Below, in pieces: positions 8,549 through 19,512 of a DNA stretch of 25,190 nt (the first letter of the stretch is position 1; each line of letters begins with the position of its first letter). The DNA lies in contig CAZAMP010000056.1 of NCBI GenBank assembly GCA_964486455.1, positions 1-25,190 on the forward strand, given 5' to 3'. This DNA comes from CAZAMP01 sp964486455. GTDB taxonomy: Bacteria; Eisenbacteria; RBG-16-71-46; CAZAMP01. The position numbers and the translations under genes are program-made. Under the pieces are notes generated by a model. The model worked only from the letters and a program-made list of their open reading frames with translations, searched no databases and was not told the DNA's origin.

Positions 8549-9315
8549 ATCCCCTCCCCAACCATGAGCTTCACCGGCTCTCCGGCAATGAGGCGATGCC
8601 CGGGCGCCGGAATCTGTGAAACAACCCCACCACCCAACGAAATCGCACCGACCGGGTAGACCACCTCGACGAGAAAACCGTTGCGACGAAGCGCGGCGGC
8701 GATTTCCTCGGCGTCGGCACCGCGGAAATCCGGCATCAGATATGCGGGAGATCCCGGGCCCGCCGACACGAGCACATCCACCGGAAGGCCGCGGATGCAG
8801 GTCGATCCCGCCGTGGGATGAAGCTCCAACACCTGCTCAGCGGGCTCCTCTCCCGGCCGCCGTGAGACGTTCCCGACCGGGATCCCGTCCCGAGCGAGGA
8901 TCAGTTCTGCGTGCCGGAGCGACTCACCCACCACGTTTGGAATCTGTACCTCCCCGCGTCCCAGACTCACGATGAGGCCGACGCCGCGTTCCTTCCGTGT
9001 TCTCAGTTGCGCAGGAGGATCCTGCTCCAGCACGGTGCCACGCGGCCATTCGGGGTTGATCCGCTCGGATATCACCGCACCATCCAGCGAGACCTGCTGC
9101 AGAATCTGGCGAGCGTCGCCGACCGACAAGCCGACGACGTCCGGCACAACGACTTCTTGGCCTTGGTTCACCACGATGGGCATGAACACGAAGTGGAAGA
9201 TCAAGAGGGCAATGGCCACGCCGGCCGCCAACAAGAACGCGTGCGTTGCGATATCGAGAAGCGGCGGGCGTTTCTTCCGCGTGACGCCACCGGTCAGGAT
9301 CCGCTCGCTCGGCAC
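8545..9315 (-). CDS. Membrane-anchored protein with three PASTA domains, no kinase
   Basis: A 256-residue protein. It has a short basic cytoplasmic tail (1-22), one membrane segment (about 24-47) and then three extracytoplasmic PASTA repeats: about 54-118 (VVPDVVGLSVGDARQIL), 122-185 (IPNVVGESLRHAELIL) and 190-254 (MPDFRGADAEEIAAAL). PASTA repeats sense muropeptides or lipid II in Ser/Thr kinases and some penicillin-binding proteins. There is no kinase or transpeptidase domain here. The gene starts with GTG at 9315, sharing one base with the rsmB stop (TAGTG), after a strong GAGGAGG site, and overlaps rpe by four bases. Neighbour order suggests it occupies the slot of the PASTA kinase PrkC of Firmicutes. 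Its function is unknown; a cell-wall-binding or sensing role is an inference. Confidence 0.9.
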   Translation of the reverse strand: MPSERILTGGVTRKKRPPLLDIATHAFLLAAGVAIALLIFHFVFMPIVVNQGQEVVVPDVVGLSVGDARQILQQVSLDGAVISERINPEWPRGTVLEQDPPAQLRTRKERGVGLIVSLGRGEVQIPNVVGESLRHAELILARDGIPVGNVSRRPGEEPAEQVLELHPTAGSTCIRGLPVDVLVSAGPGSPAYLMPDFRGADAEEIAAALRRNGFLVEVVYPVGAISLGGGVVSQIPAPGHRLIAGEPVKLMVGEGM

Positions 9316-10658
9316 TACGCCAACCTCCTCAATCGAACTCCGAAGACGCCGTCACTGCCCGCGTCACCGGGCAGGAGCCGCAGACGTCCCATCGGATCAC
9401 GGGCACGCTGCGGAAGCGCTCCCACCGGCTCCTCCCGATAGCCGGGGCGCGCGGCCAAGAAGCGCTCCACGACATCGGTGGTCTCCTCGGCTTCCACGCT
9501 ACACACCGAATAGACGAGAACCCCGCCCAGTGTCACGAGTGAGGAGAGCTCAGTCAAGAGGACCAGCTGACGTTCCGCGTGCATGGCCGGATCGCGCGAT
9601 TCCAGACGCCAACGCGCTTCCGCCCTCCGGGCCAACACACCGGTTCCGGTGCACGGCGCGTCGACCAATACACGGTCGAAGAGTGGACGGAGCGGCGGGA
9701 AGCGTCCGTCACCCACGACAACCTGGCTGCGTAGCCTGAGTCGATCGAGGTTCTCCGTGAGTCGTCCGAGGCGACTACGCGACAGGTCCATCGCGGTGAG
9801 CTGGGCGAGTCCATTCGTCCGTTCCAGGATGTGACAGCTCTTCCCGCCGGGCGCGGCGCACGCATCGAGAATACGTTCGGTCGGCAGCGGATCCAGGAGA
9901 TCAACAACCAGCGCTTCGCTTTCATCCTGAACACTGATCTCCCCCGCGCCGAAGCCCACAAAGCTCGTCAGGTCGAATCGCCCCGTGATCCTGATGCAAT
10001 CCTTCGAGAGGCGACCGACCTCACACGGCACACCCGCCGACGCGAGGTCACGGAGGACGGCGGCGCGGCTCGTCCTCGTGCCATTGACGCGAAGAACGAG
10101 CTCCGGCGTGCGATTGGAACCTTCCAGCATCGGCACGAGTCGATCGTCGAACCGACGCCACCGCCGCACGAGCCACGTGGGGAACGAGTGACGAACGGCG
10201 AGCGCCAGATCGCTGTCGCCCTCCGGCAGCGGTGGAAGATCACCGCCCGCGGCCCGACGCAGTATCGCGTTCACAACACCGGCCCGCTCCTCATGACCGG
10301 CGAGGTGCGTCAGTGATACGGACTCATCCACGGCGGCGTGATCCGGAATGCGATCGAGATGAATGATCTGAACGAGGCCGATCCGCAGAGCCTGCAACAC
10401 CGGCGGCGGAATGGAGCTGAAGCCTTTCTCCAACATCTGCGAGATGAGGTAATCGAGTTCCCCCCTGCGCCGCAAGGTCTCCTGGACGAGGAGCGTCGCC
10501 AGCGCGCGATCTTCCCGCGATAGCTTTCTCTTCGCGAAGAGCTGGCGAAGCCGCCTGTCGGCGAAGATGCCGCGCTTCTCCGCTTCATGGAGTGCGCGGA
10601 AGGCCACCTCTCGCGCGGGGCCAACGCGTCCGGCGTCTCGGTTAGGTGTCGGCACCAC
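9315..10658 (-). CDS. rsmB: 16S rRNA (cytosine-967-C5)-methyltransferase RsmB
   Basis: Methylates C967 of 16S rRNA with S-adenosylmethionine. It has 447 residues: an N-terminal NusB-like RNA-binding domain (about 15-140), then the Rossmann methyltransferase. The SAM motif DACAAPGGKS is at 265-274. DAPCTGTGV (333-341) has the helper Cys336, and YSVCS has the nucleophile Cys386. The start is GTG at 10658, 17 bases inside the end of fmt, with AAGGAGA eight bases upstream. The start and overlap point to coupling with fmt. It ends in a one-base overlap with the PASTA gene. Confidence 0.95.
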   Translation of the reverse strand: MVPTPNRDAGRVGPAREVAFRALHEAEKRGIFADRRLRQLFAKRKLSREDRALATLLVQETLRRRGELDYLISQMLEKGFSSIPPPVLQALRIGLVQIIHLDRIPDHAAVDESVSLTHLAGHEERAGVVNAILRRAAGGDLPPLPEGDSDLALAVRHSFPTWLVRRWRRFDDRLVPMLEGSNRTPELVLRVNGTRTSRAAVLRDLASAGVPCEVGRLSKDCIRITGRFDLTSFVGFGAGEISVQDESEALVVDLLDPLPTERILDACAAPGGKSCHILERTNGLAQLTAMDLSRSRLGRLTENLDRLRLRSQVVVGDGRFPPLRPLFDRVLVDAPCTGTGVLARRAEARWRLESRDPAMHAERQLVLLTELSSLVTLGGVLVYSVCSVEAEETTDVVERFLAARPGYREEPVGALPQRARDPMGRLRLLPGDAGSDGVFGVRLRRLA

Positions 10659-11589
10659 CCAGAACGTCTCCTTCCTTGGCGGAGTGACCGCAGAGAAACT
10701 CGATCGCGCTCATCGCCCGCGAGCCCGCCGGCTTCACCTCGACCAGCCGAAGCCATCCGCTTCCGCACGCCACCAGTATCCCTGACGACGAATCACATTC
10801 CACGATCTCCCCCGGTCGGCCCGTGCGCGGGCCCTCGTCCGACGCGAGTGCGCGAACCACATGAATCAGCTCCCCGGCGCAGCGCGTTCGGGCGCCCGGC
10901 CACGGCGTCATCGCGCGGACGTGGCGCTCGAGCTGTGTCGCGTCCCGCGCCCAATCGAGAAGCCCGTCCCGCTTGGACAACTTCGCTCCGTGCGTGGCGT
11001 GCGTGTCGTCCTGCTCGATCCGCGGCGCGTCACCCGATTCGATTCGATCACACGTCTGGACCAGCAGCTCGGCACCGACCACGGCGAGGCGATCATGAAG
11101 CGTTCCCGCGTTGTCCTCGGGCCTGAGTTCCGCCTCGCGCTGGAGAATGATGTCGCCGGTATCGACGCCGCGGTCCATGTAGATCGTCGTCACGCCCGTC
11201 ACCTCGTCCCCCGCTAGGAGCGTATACTGGATCGGCGTCGGCCCCCGATGTCTCGGAAGAAGCGACGGGTGGAGGTTCACGCAGCCGAGCCGCCCCAAGT
11301 CCAAGTGCTTCTTCCGCAGGATCTCGCCGAAGGCAACAACCACGACGAGATCGGAGGCGAGCGAACGAAGATGGTCCACGAACTCCGCCGCTCGAAACTT
11401 CTCGGGCTTCGACACGACGATGCCGTGCCGCTCGGCCTCGACCGCCACGGCGGAAGGCCTCAGCTTGAGCCCGCGGCCGCTCGGACGATCGGGCTGCGTG
11501 ACGACCTCAATCACCTCATGGCTCGAGCGCGCGAGGGCGTCCAGCGACGGCACCGCGAACTCGGGGCTACCCATGAAGATCAGTCGCAT
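10642..11589 (-). CDS. fmt: Methionyl-tRNA formyltransferase
   Basis: Transfers a formyl group from 10-formyl-tetrahydrofolate to initiator Met-tRNA. It has 315 residues, the standard length. The N-terminal catalytic domain starts MRLIFMGSPEFAVPSL. NLHPSLLPRHRG (105-116) supplies N105 and H107, and DRGVDTGDIIL gives D143, equivalent to N106, H108 and D144 of the E. coli enzyme. An OB-fold tRNA-binding domain follows from about 205. The ATG at 11589 has an AGGAG site seven bases upstream. It lies 66 bases after def, the deformylase that removes the same formyl group, a common pair. Confidence 0.96.
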   Translation of the reverse strand: MRLIFMGSPEFAVPSLDALARSSHEVIEVVTQPDRPSGRGLKLRPSAVAVEAERHGIVVSKPEKFRAAEFVDHLRSLASDLVVVVAFGEILRKKHLDLGRLGCVNLHPSLLPRHRGPTPIQYTLLAGDEVTGVTTIYMDRGVDTGDIILQREAELRPEDNAGTLHDRLAVVGAELLVQTCDRIESGDAPRIEQDDTHATHGAKLSKRDGLLDWARDATQLERHVRAMTPWPGARTRCAGELIHVVRALASDEGPRTGRPGEIVECDSSSGILVACGSGWLRLVEVKPAGSRAMSAIEFLCGHSAKEGDVLGGADT

Positions 11590-11655
11590 GAACGAACTCC
11601 TGCGGGAAGCGTGTGTGGTCCAGAAGAGGGCGTGGCGGACACGGGTGTTCAGAAG

Positions 11656-12198
11656 CTAGCCCGCCTCCTGTTTCTCGCTTTCTTTGGGCACCTTTCCCGC
11701 CGCGATGTCGGCGAGCTGACGCTTCAGCAGAGCCCGCTTCATGCTCGACAGCCGGTCGACGAAAAGGATTCCGTCGAGATGATCGATCTCATGCTGGAAG
11801 GCACGGCCCAGGAGGTCATCCGCTTCGATCTCGATGGTCTCGCCTTCCAGGGTCGTCGCGCTCAAGGTAACCGCGGCGAACCGCTTCACCTTCTCACGGA
11901 TGCCGGGGATGGAGAGGCAGCCCTCCTCCTCGGACGTCGAGCCACGGGTCGACGTGAAACGGGGATTGATGAGCGCCAAGCTAACGGTTTCGCCTTCGGA
12001 CTCCCCGGGAATATCGACAACCATGACGCGCAGGGGCATACCCACCTGGTTGGCGGCGAGTCCGATGCCCCTTTCCTCGTACATGACGCGGGTCATGTCC
12101 TCCACGAGTTCCCGGATCTCGTCCGTGATCTCATCCACCGTTTCGGCCTTCTTGCGAAGCGCTGGATGACCGTAGAGGACCAGCTCCCGTTCCGACAT
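11656..12198 (-). CDS. def: Peptide deformylase
   Basis: A metalloenzyme that removes the N-formyl group from nascent proteins. It has 180 residues. All three family motifs are intact: GIGLAANQ (44-51), EGCLSIPG (92-99; Cys94 is a metal ligand) and QHEIDH (135-140; H136 and H140 bind the metal, E137 is the base). The ATG at 12198 shares a base with the yajC stop (TAATG), with AAGGAAA upstream. It is followed by fmt in the same operon. Confidence 0.97.
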   Translation of the reverse strand: MSERELVLYGHPALRKKAETVDEITDEIRELVEDMTRVMYEERGIGLAANQVGMPLRVMVVDIPGESEGETVSLALINPRFTSTRGSTSEEEGCLSIPGIREKVKRFAAVTLSATTLEGETIEIEADDLLGRAFQHEIDHLDGILFVDRLSSMKRALLKRQLADIAAGKVPKESEKQEAG

Positions 12199-12515
12199 TA
12201 CGTTTCCTTGACGACTTGCGTGATGGCGGCCTTTTGAAACTCGACCTTGACCTGATCGTCCAGCTTCAAGACCACAGAGTTCGCCTTGAAACCGACCACC
12301 GTTCCGTACATTCCTCCGCTGGTGAGGACTTTATCACCCTTCTTGACGGCCTCGAGCATCTTCTCGCGGCTCTTCTGATTGCGCCTCTGTGGGAGGATGA
12401 TCAAGAAGTAGAAGATCGCGAAGATGACGATGAGCATGACGAAAAAGCCCATCCCCCCAGCGCCCTGACCACCTTCCCCACCTGCGGGGGCCATCAAAGC
12501 CATTGGCATGTTCAT
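12198..12515 (-). CDS. yajC: Sec translocase accessory subunit YajC
   Basis: A small inner-membrane protein that associates with SecDF in the Sec holotranslocon. It has 105 residues: a Gly-rich N-terminal segment, one membrane helix (about 21-42, ending LIILPQRR) and a cytoplasmic domain with KKGDKVLTSGGMYGTVVGF. The ATG at 12515 has an AAGGAG site 10 bases upstream; a second in-frame ATG lies two codons downstream. It follows tgt as in the classical queA-tgt-yajC-secDF order. secD and secF are not downstream here; def comes instead. Confidence 0.95.
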   Translation of the reverse strand: MNMPMALMAPAGGEGGQGAGGMGFFVMLIVIFAIFYFLIILPQRRNQKSREKMLEAVKKGDKVLTSGGMYGTVVGFKANSVVLKLDDQVKVEFQKAAITQVVKET

Positions 12516-12585
12516 CGGCGATTAGCTCCTTTGATTGTCCGCCGGAATTGTCGGGCGCCAATTCTGCACCCGCATCACACGCAGT

Positions 12586-13734
12586 TCAAGCCGCATTTCC
12601 ATGGCGGAAGCGATCCAAAAACGCATCTCGCCACTCGCGAAACTCCCCGTCAAGGATACTCTTGCGCATCCGTCGCATCATCTCGACATAGAACGTCAGT
12701 GAGTGAAGCGTCGCGAGCCGCGGCCCCAGTATCTCACCCGCTTGGAAGAGATGTCTGAGATAAGCCCGGCTGAACTGCCGGCATGTCTGACACGAGCAAC
12801 TGTCGTCAATCGGCCGTTCGTCCTCGGCATAGGGCCGGTTCTTGACGACGAGCTTTCCGTCCCATGTGAAGACCGTTCCGTTGCGCGCATTGCGCGTGGG
12901 CATGACGCAGTCGAACATGTCGACGCCTCTGGACACGGATTCCACGATGTCATCCGGGAACCCGACTCCCATGAGGTACCGGGGCTTCTCGAGGGGAAGC
13001 CGCGCGGCGGTGAACTCCAAGGTGTCGAACATCTCCGCCTTCGGCTCTCCCACGGCCAGCCCACCGATCGCATAGCCCGGGAAGTCTCTCTCGATGAGCG
13101 CCTCGGCGGACTGCCTTCGCAGGTCCGGATACGTCGAGCCCTGCACGATTCCGAAGAGGGCGCGGCCCGTCATCGCGTCCGTAGACTCCTCGCGCCAACG
13201 CTCGAGACAGCGGTCAGCCCATCCGTTCGTGCGTTTGACCGCCGCGGCGGCGTCCGCCGGTTCCACCGGATACGTTGTGCACTGATCGAACGCCATGACG
13301 ATGTCGGAACCGAGGTCGATCTGAACCTCGGTCGCCAGCTCCGGAGTCAGCAGATGCCGTGAGCCGTCGAGATGACTCTGGAACCGAACGCCGTCGTCGG
13401 CGATGCGGTTCAGATCGGATAGAGAGAAGACCTGAAAGCCGCCCGAGTCGGTGAGAATGAGTCGATCCCATGACATGAAGTCGTGCAGGCCGCCCAGGCG
13501 GTTGACCAGCTTGTGACCCGGCCGGAGATACAGATGATACGTGTTCCCGAGAATAATCTCCGCGCCGAGAGTGCGCAGATCGTCCGGCGTGAGTGTCTTG
13601 ACGGTGGCCTGAGTGCCCACCGGCATGAAGACCGGCGTGTGCACTCGCCCACGCGGCGTCTCGATGACCCCCGCGCGCGCGCCCGTCTCCTCATCAACCG
13701 CTTCGAGGTGGAACCGAAAGCCTTCCCAGGTCAT
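12586..13734 (-). CDS. tgt: tRNA-guanine transglycosylase (queuine/preQ1 tRNA-ribosyltransferase)
   Basis: Swaps guanine-34 for the queuosine precursor preQ1 in tRNAs with GUN anticodons. It has 382 residues in a TIM barrel. DSGGFQVFSL (96-105) contains the conserved substrate-pocket Asp96. GGLAVGEPKAEM and MPTRNARNGTVFT are also family signatures. The zinc site is C313-x-C315-x2-C318 and H344. The ATG at 13734 has an AGGAAA site nine bases upstream. It is 179 bases downstream of queA, the next enzyme of the pathway, and 70 bases before yajC. Confidence 0.97.
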   Translation of the reverse strand: MTWEGFRFHLEAVDEETGARAGVIETPRGRVHTPVFMPVGTQATVKTLTPDDLRTLGAEIILGNTYHLYLRPGHKLVNRLGGLHDFMSWDRLILTDSGGFQVFSLSDLNRIADDGVRFQSHLDGSRHLLTPELATEVQIDLGSDIVMAFDQCTTYPVEPADAAAAVKRTNGWADRCLERWREESTDAMTGRALFGIVQGSTYPDLRRQSAEALIERDFPGYAIGGLAVGEPKAEMFDTLEFTAARLPLEKPRYLMGVGFPDDIVESVSRGVDMFDCVMPTRNARNGTVFTWDGKLVVKNRPYAEDERPIDDSCSCQTCRQFSRAYLRHLFQAGEILGPRLATLHSLTFYVEMMRRMRKSILDGEFREWRDAFLDRFRHGNAA

Positions 13735-13913
13735 GCAGGTTTCCTATCGCTTCCAATGTTCTACGCTTCGTGGGCTCGGCGGGCATGTCCCGGGGCTCAA
13801 ACAGTCCTCGGCCCCTCGTGCCGTGCCCTACTACTTGTGACCTGCGGAACTCGCCCGTGGACAGACCCGCCGATCCCAACCGGAAGACAATACCCGAACC
13901 TACGCGAGAGGCA
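13735..13913. other. Non-coding spacer between queA and tgt
   Basis: There are 179 bases between two genes that often overlap or abut in other bacteria. On the minus strand there is a possible weak stem, GGGGC/GCCCC, with a 14-base loop around 13795-13820. I do not recognise a preQ1 riboswitch: there is no compact A-rich pseudoknot consensus. I see no clear -35/-10 pair. Confidence 0.45.
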
Positions 13914-14927
13914 TCAGAGAATAAGCATCGCGTCGCCGTAGGAGAAGAATCGATACCCCGCGTCCCGAGCCTCTTCGTAGGCTCCGAGCATCCGATCCCT
14001 TCCCGCGAACGCGCACACCAGCATGAGCAGCGTCGATCGCGGCAGGTGGAAGTTCGTCACGAGCGCATCGACGGCCTTGAACTCATACGGAGGCCGGATG
14101 AAAAGACTCGTCCCGCCGCTCACCGGCTCATCACTCCTGCCGACCGTCTCGAGCACGCGCACGCACGTCGTCCCGACAGCGATCACGCGTCCCCCGTCGC
14201 GTCGGACCTCTTCGAGCGTCCGGGCCGCCTCGAGCGGATAATCGAAGCGCTCCTCCTCCATCGTGTGACGGCTCGGATCCTCCTCCCTGACGGGTTTGAA
14301 CGTCCCGTAGCCCACGTGGAGCACGATCGGAACCACGCGCACGCCCCTACCGCCCAACTCGTCGAGCAGCGACGGCGTGAAGTGGAGACCGGCGGTGGGG
14401 GCGGCGACCGCGCCATCGACGCGCGCGTAGACGGTCTGGTAGCGCTCGCGGTCGTCCGCATCCGGCGGTCGACGGATGTAGGGCGGAAGCGCCGGCAGAC
14501 CGACGTCGTCGAGATTCAGCGTATCGCCTTGCTCGCTCGCGAGGCGGACCCGGCGTCGCCCACCCGGCAGCGTGTCGAGGATCTCGACCCGTCCGTGAGG
14601 AAACGTGACGGACTCGCCGGCGCGAACCCGCTTTCCAGGCCGAACAAGCGCTTCCCAGCCGCCGTCCGGATGTTCGCTCAACAGAAGGAAATCGACCTTC
14701 CCCCCCGTCGCGCGCGCGCCCTGTATCCTGGCCGGACGCACCCTCGTTTCGTTGATGACGAGCGCATCCCCCGCCCGCAGGTACTCCGAAAGGTCCCGGA
14801 AGTGCCGGTGGTTGATCGAGCCGGTGCCGCGATCGAGCACCAACAGCCTGGACGCGTCTCGATCCGCGAGCGGATGGCTCGCGATCTGATCCTCCGGTAG
14901 CTCATAGTCGAAGTCTGAGATCTTCAT
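13914..14927 (-). CDS. queA: S-adenosylmethionine:tRNA ribosyltransferase-isomerase QueA
   Basis: Adds an epoxycyclopentanediol ring from S-adenosylmethionine to preQ1 in tRNA, the step after Tgt in queuosine synthesis. It has 337 residues from the preferred ATG at 14927 (MKISDFDYELPEDQIA, matching the N-terminus of homologues). An ATG at 14939 would add four residues (MPNP). Family signatures include DASRLLVLDR, RVRPARIQG, PTAGLHFTPSLLDEL and NFHLPRSTLLMLVCAFAG. It follows ruvB by about 35 bases on the same strand, the usual ruvB-queA-tgt order. Confidence 0.96.
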   Translation of the reverse strand: MKISDFDYELPEDQIASHPLADRDASRLLVLDRGTGSINHRHFRDLSEYLRAGDALVINETRVRPARIQGARATGGKVDFLLLSEHPDGGWEALVRPGKRVRAGESVTFPHGRVEILDTLPGGRRRVRLASEQGDTLNLDDVGLPALPPYIRRPPDADDRERYQTVYARVDGAVAAPTAGLHFTPSLLDELGGRGVRVVPIVLHVGYGTFKPVREEDPSRHTMEEERFDYPLEAARTLEEVRRDGGRVIAVGTTCVRVLETVGRSDEPVSGGTSLFIRPPYEFKAVDALVTNFHLPRSTLLMLVCAFAGRDRMLGAYEEARDAGYRFFSYGDAMLIL

Positions 14928-14962
14928 GGGATTTGGCATTTCCGCGAAGTGGGAGAGAGAAG

Positions 14963-15991
14963 TCAGGCGCCGAAGAGATCGGCCTGGTTGAGCCTCGGGT
15001 TCAGCGCGCGGCCGAGATGCTCGTACGCATGGCGAGTCGCCTCACGCCCGCGTCGGGTTCGATTGAGGAAGCCTTCCTGAACCAGGAACGGCTCGTGAAC
15101 GTCTTCGATCGTATCCGGCTCTTCCGCAACCGCCGCCGCGATGGTGTGGATACCCACGGGTCCGCCGTCGAACTTGTCGATGATCGTGAGCAAGACCTTG
15201 CGATCCATTTCATCCAGGCCGCGCTCGTCGACCTCGAGCATCTCGAGGGCCGAGCACGCGACCTCCTTGGTGATGCATCCCTGCCCATGGACTTGGGCAT
15301 AGTCGCGGACGCGTCTCAGAAGTCGGTTCGCGACGCGTGGCGTGCCACGAGACCGGAGCGCGATCTCCATGCTGGCGTTGTCATCCACCTCGACATCCAG
15401 CACACGGGCCGATCGGACGATCACGTCGACGATCTCGGCAGCCGCATAGTAGTCGAGCCGGAGCGTCATCCCGAATCGCGCGCGCATCGGCGACGTCAGA
15501 AGCCCCGATCGCGTCGTCGCCCCCACGAGCGTGAAGCGGGGCAGGTCGAGTCGAACCGAGCGGGCCCCCGGTCCCCGGTCGACCACAACGTCGACACAGT
15601 AGTCCTCCATCGCCGCGTAGAGATACTCCTCCACCGCTGGCGCTAGACGGTGGATTTCGTCGACGAACAGGATGTCCCCTTTACCCAGAGACGTGAGGAG
15701 CCCGACGAGGTCGCCGGGCCGTGCCAGAACGGGACCGCTCGAGACGACGATGTTCGCCTGCATTTCGCGCGACAGAACCCACGCCAACGTCGTCTTCCCG
15801 AGCCCCGGCGGCCCGCAGAGCAATACGTGGTCGAGTACGTCTTGACGCATTTGGGCGGCGTCGATGAAGACCTTCAGCCGTCTCTTGAGTTTGACCTGGC
15901 CCTGGAAGTCGAGGAGATTGACCGGCCTGAGACTGCCCTCAAAGGCCCGCTCATCCGTGACGGCAACGGGGTTTGTGACGGGGTTTCTCAT
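14963..15991 (-). CDS. ruvB: Holliday junction branch-migration ATPase RuvB
   Basis: The AAA+ motor that, with RuvA, drives branch migration of Holliday junctions. It has 342 residues from the ATG at 15991 (MRNPVTNPVAVTDERAFEGSL), the normal size. An upstream ATG at 16093 would add 34 residues unlike any RuvB, so I reject it. Walker A GPPGLGKT is at 60-67 and Walker B FVDEIH at 109-114. Sensor region ATTRSGLLTSPMRARFG and a winged-helix C-terminus follow. GGAGG lies 14 bases before the start, which is rather far. It is separated from ruvC and ruvA by 5 kb holding three genes on the opposite strand. Confidence 0.96.
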   Translation of the reverse strand: MRNPVTNPVAVTDERAFEGSLRPVNLLDFQGQVKLKRRLKVFIDAAQMRQDVLDHVLLCGPPGLGKTTLAWVLSREMQANIVVSSGPVLARPGDLVGLLTSLGKGDILFVDEIHRLAPAVEEYLYAAMEDYCVDVVVDRGPGARSVRLDLPRFTLVGATTRSGLLTSPMRARFGMTLRLDYYAAAEIVDVIVRSARVLDVEVDDNASMEIALRSRGTPRVANRLLRRVRDYAQVHGQGCITKEVACSALEMLEVDERGLDEMDRKVLLTIIDKFDGGPVGIHTIAAAVAEEPDTIEDVHEPFLVQEGFLNRTRRGREATRHAYEHLGRALNPRLNQADLFGA

Positions 15992-16339
15992 ACTCGGGTC
16001 GGTATCCTCCGCTTCTGCGACATTCCGCTCGCCGACACTACCACAACCCCGGCACGCTAAAAAGCGATCCATCGCGCCATCCCAAACCAACACAGGACGT
16101 TAACGTCATCCTGCCACTTCCGCACGCTACTAACGACGTACGATTCGATCGTTGTTCGAAAACCTTTTGGGAACAAAGCTGCGACTTTGCGTCTCCATAC
16201 AAGTAGAAGTGCCCAAATACGATCCACACGAAAGACGCGCGACATATTAAAGGCAAGATGCTTTCAGGATTGTCCGATAGACTAGAAAAAAGGGGAAACA
16301 CGGGTAACGACCAGCTGTTTCGAACGGAGGCGATACGGC
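15992..16339. promoter_or_regulatory. Divergent regulatory region between ruvB and prkA
   Basis: These 348 bases are markedly more AT-rich than the rest and contain no gene I can support. On the plus strand a GGAGG site precedes prkA. No convincing sigma-70 promoter faces prkA. A possible ECF-type pair GGAAC (16170-16174) and CGTCT (16190-16194), 15 bases apart, lies about 145 bases before prkA, and its spacer is spanned by the inverted repeat CAAAG-N6-CTTTG (16174-16189). Facing ruvB, TAATAT around 16243-16248 could serve as a -10, without a good -35. A perfect 12-bp palindrome is listed separately. All promoter calls here are weak. Confidence 0.4.
16096..16107. repeat. Perfect 12-bp palindrome GACGTTAACGTC
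   Basis: A perfect palindrome, further flanked by CAGG on the left and CCTG on the right (one side offset by two bases), giving an operator-like inverted repeat of about 20 bases. It lies about 105 bases upstream of ruvB and 230 upstream of prkA. The binding protein, if any, is unknown. Confidence 0.6.
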
Positions 16340-18376
<2,037 letters not shown>

Positions 18377-18417
18377 CGCTCCGACACGAGCGCACTCCCC
18401 TCCCGTGAGAGTTGAGC

Positions 18418-19511
<1,094 letters not shown>

Positions 19512-19512
<1 letters not shown>

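Noticed and set aside
13735..13913. A preQ1 riboswitch in front of tgt
   Set aside because: There is no compact pseudoknot with the A-rich tail. The 179 bases are GC-rich with only weak stems.
15992..16093. N-terminal extension of RuvB from the ATG at 16093, including a Cys-rich CRGCG stretch
   Set aside because: It looked briefly like a metal-binding addition, but it is unlike RuvB, and the 342-residue version from 15991 has the normal length.
16240..16262. A sigma-54 promoter before prkA (GGCA...TGC at about 16250)
   Set aside because: The GG and GC doublets are 8 bases apart by start position instead of the required 12 (GG-N10-GC), so it does not fit.
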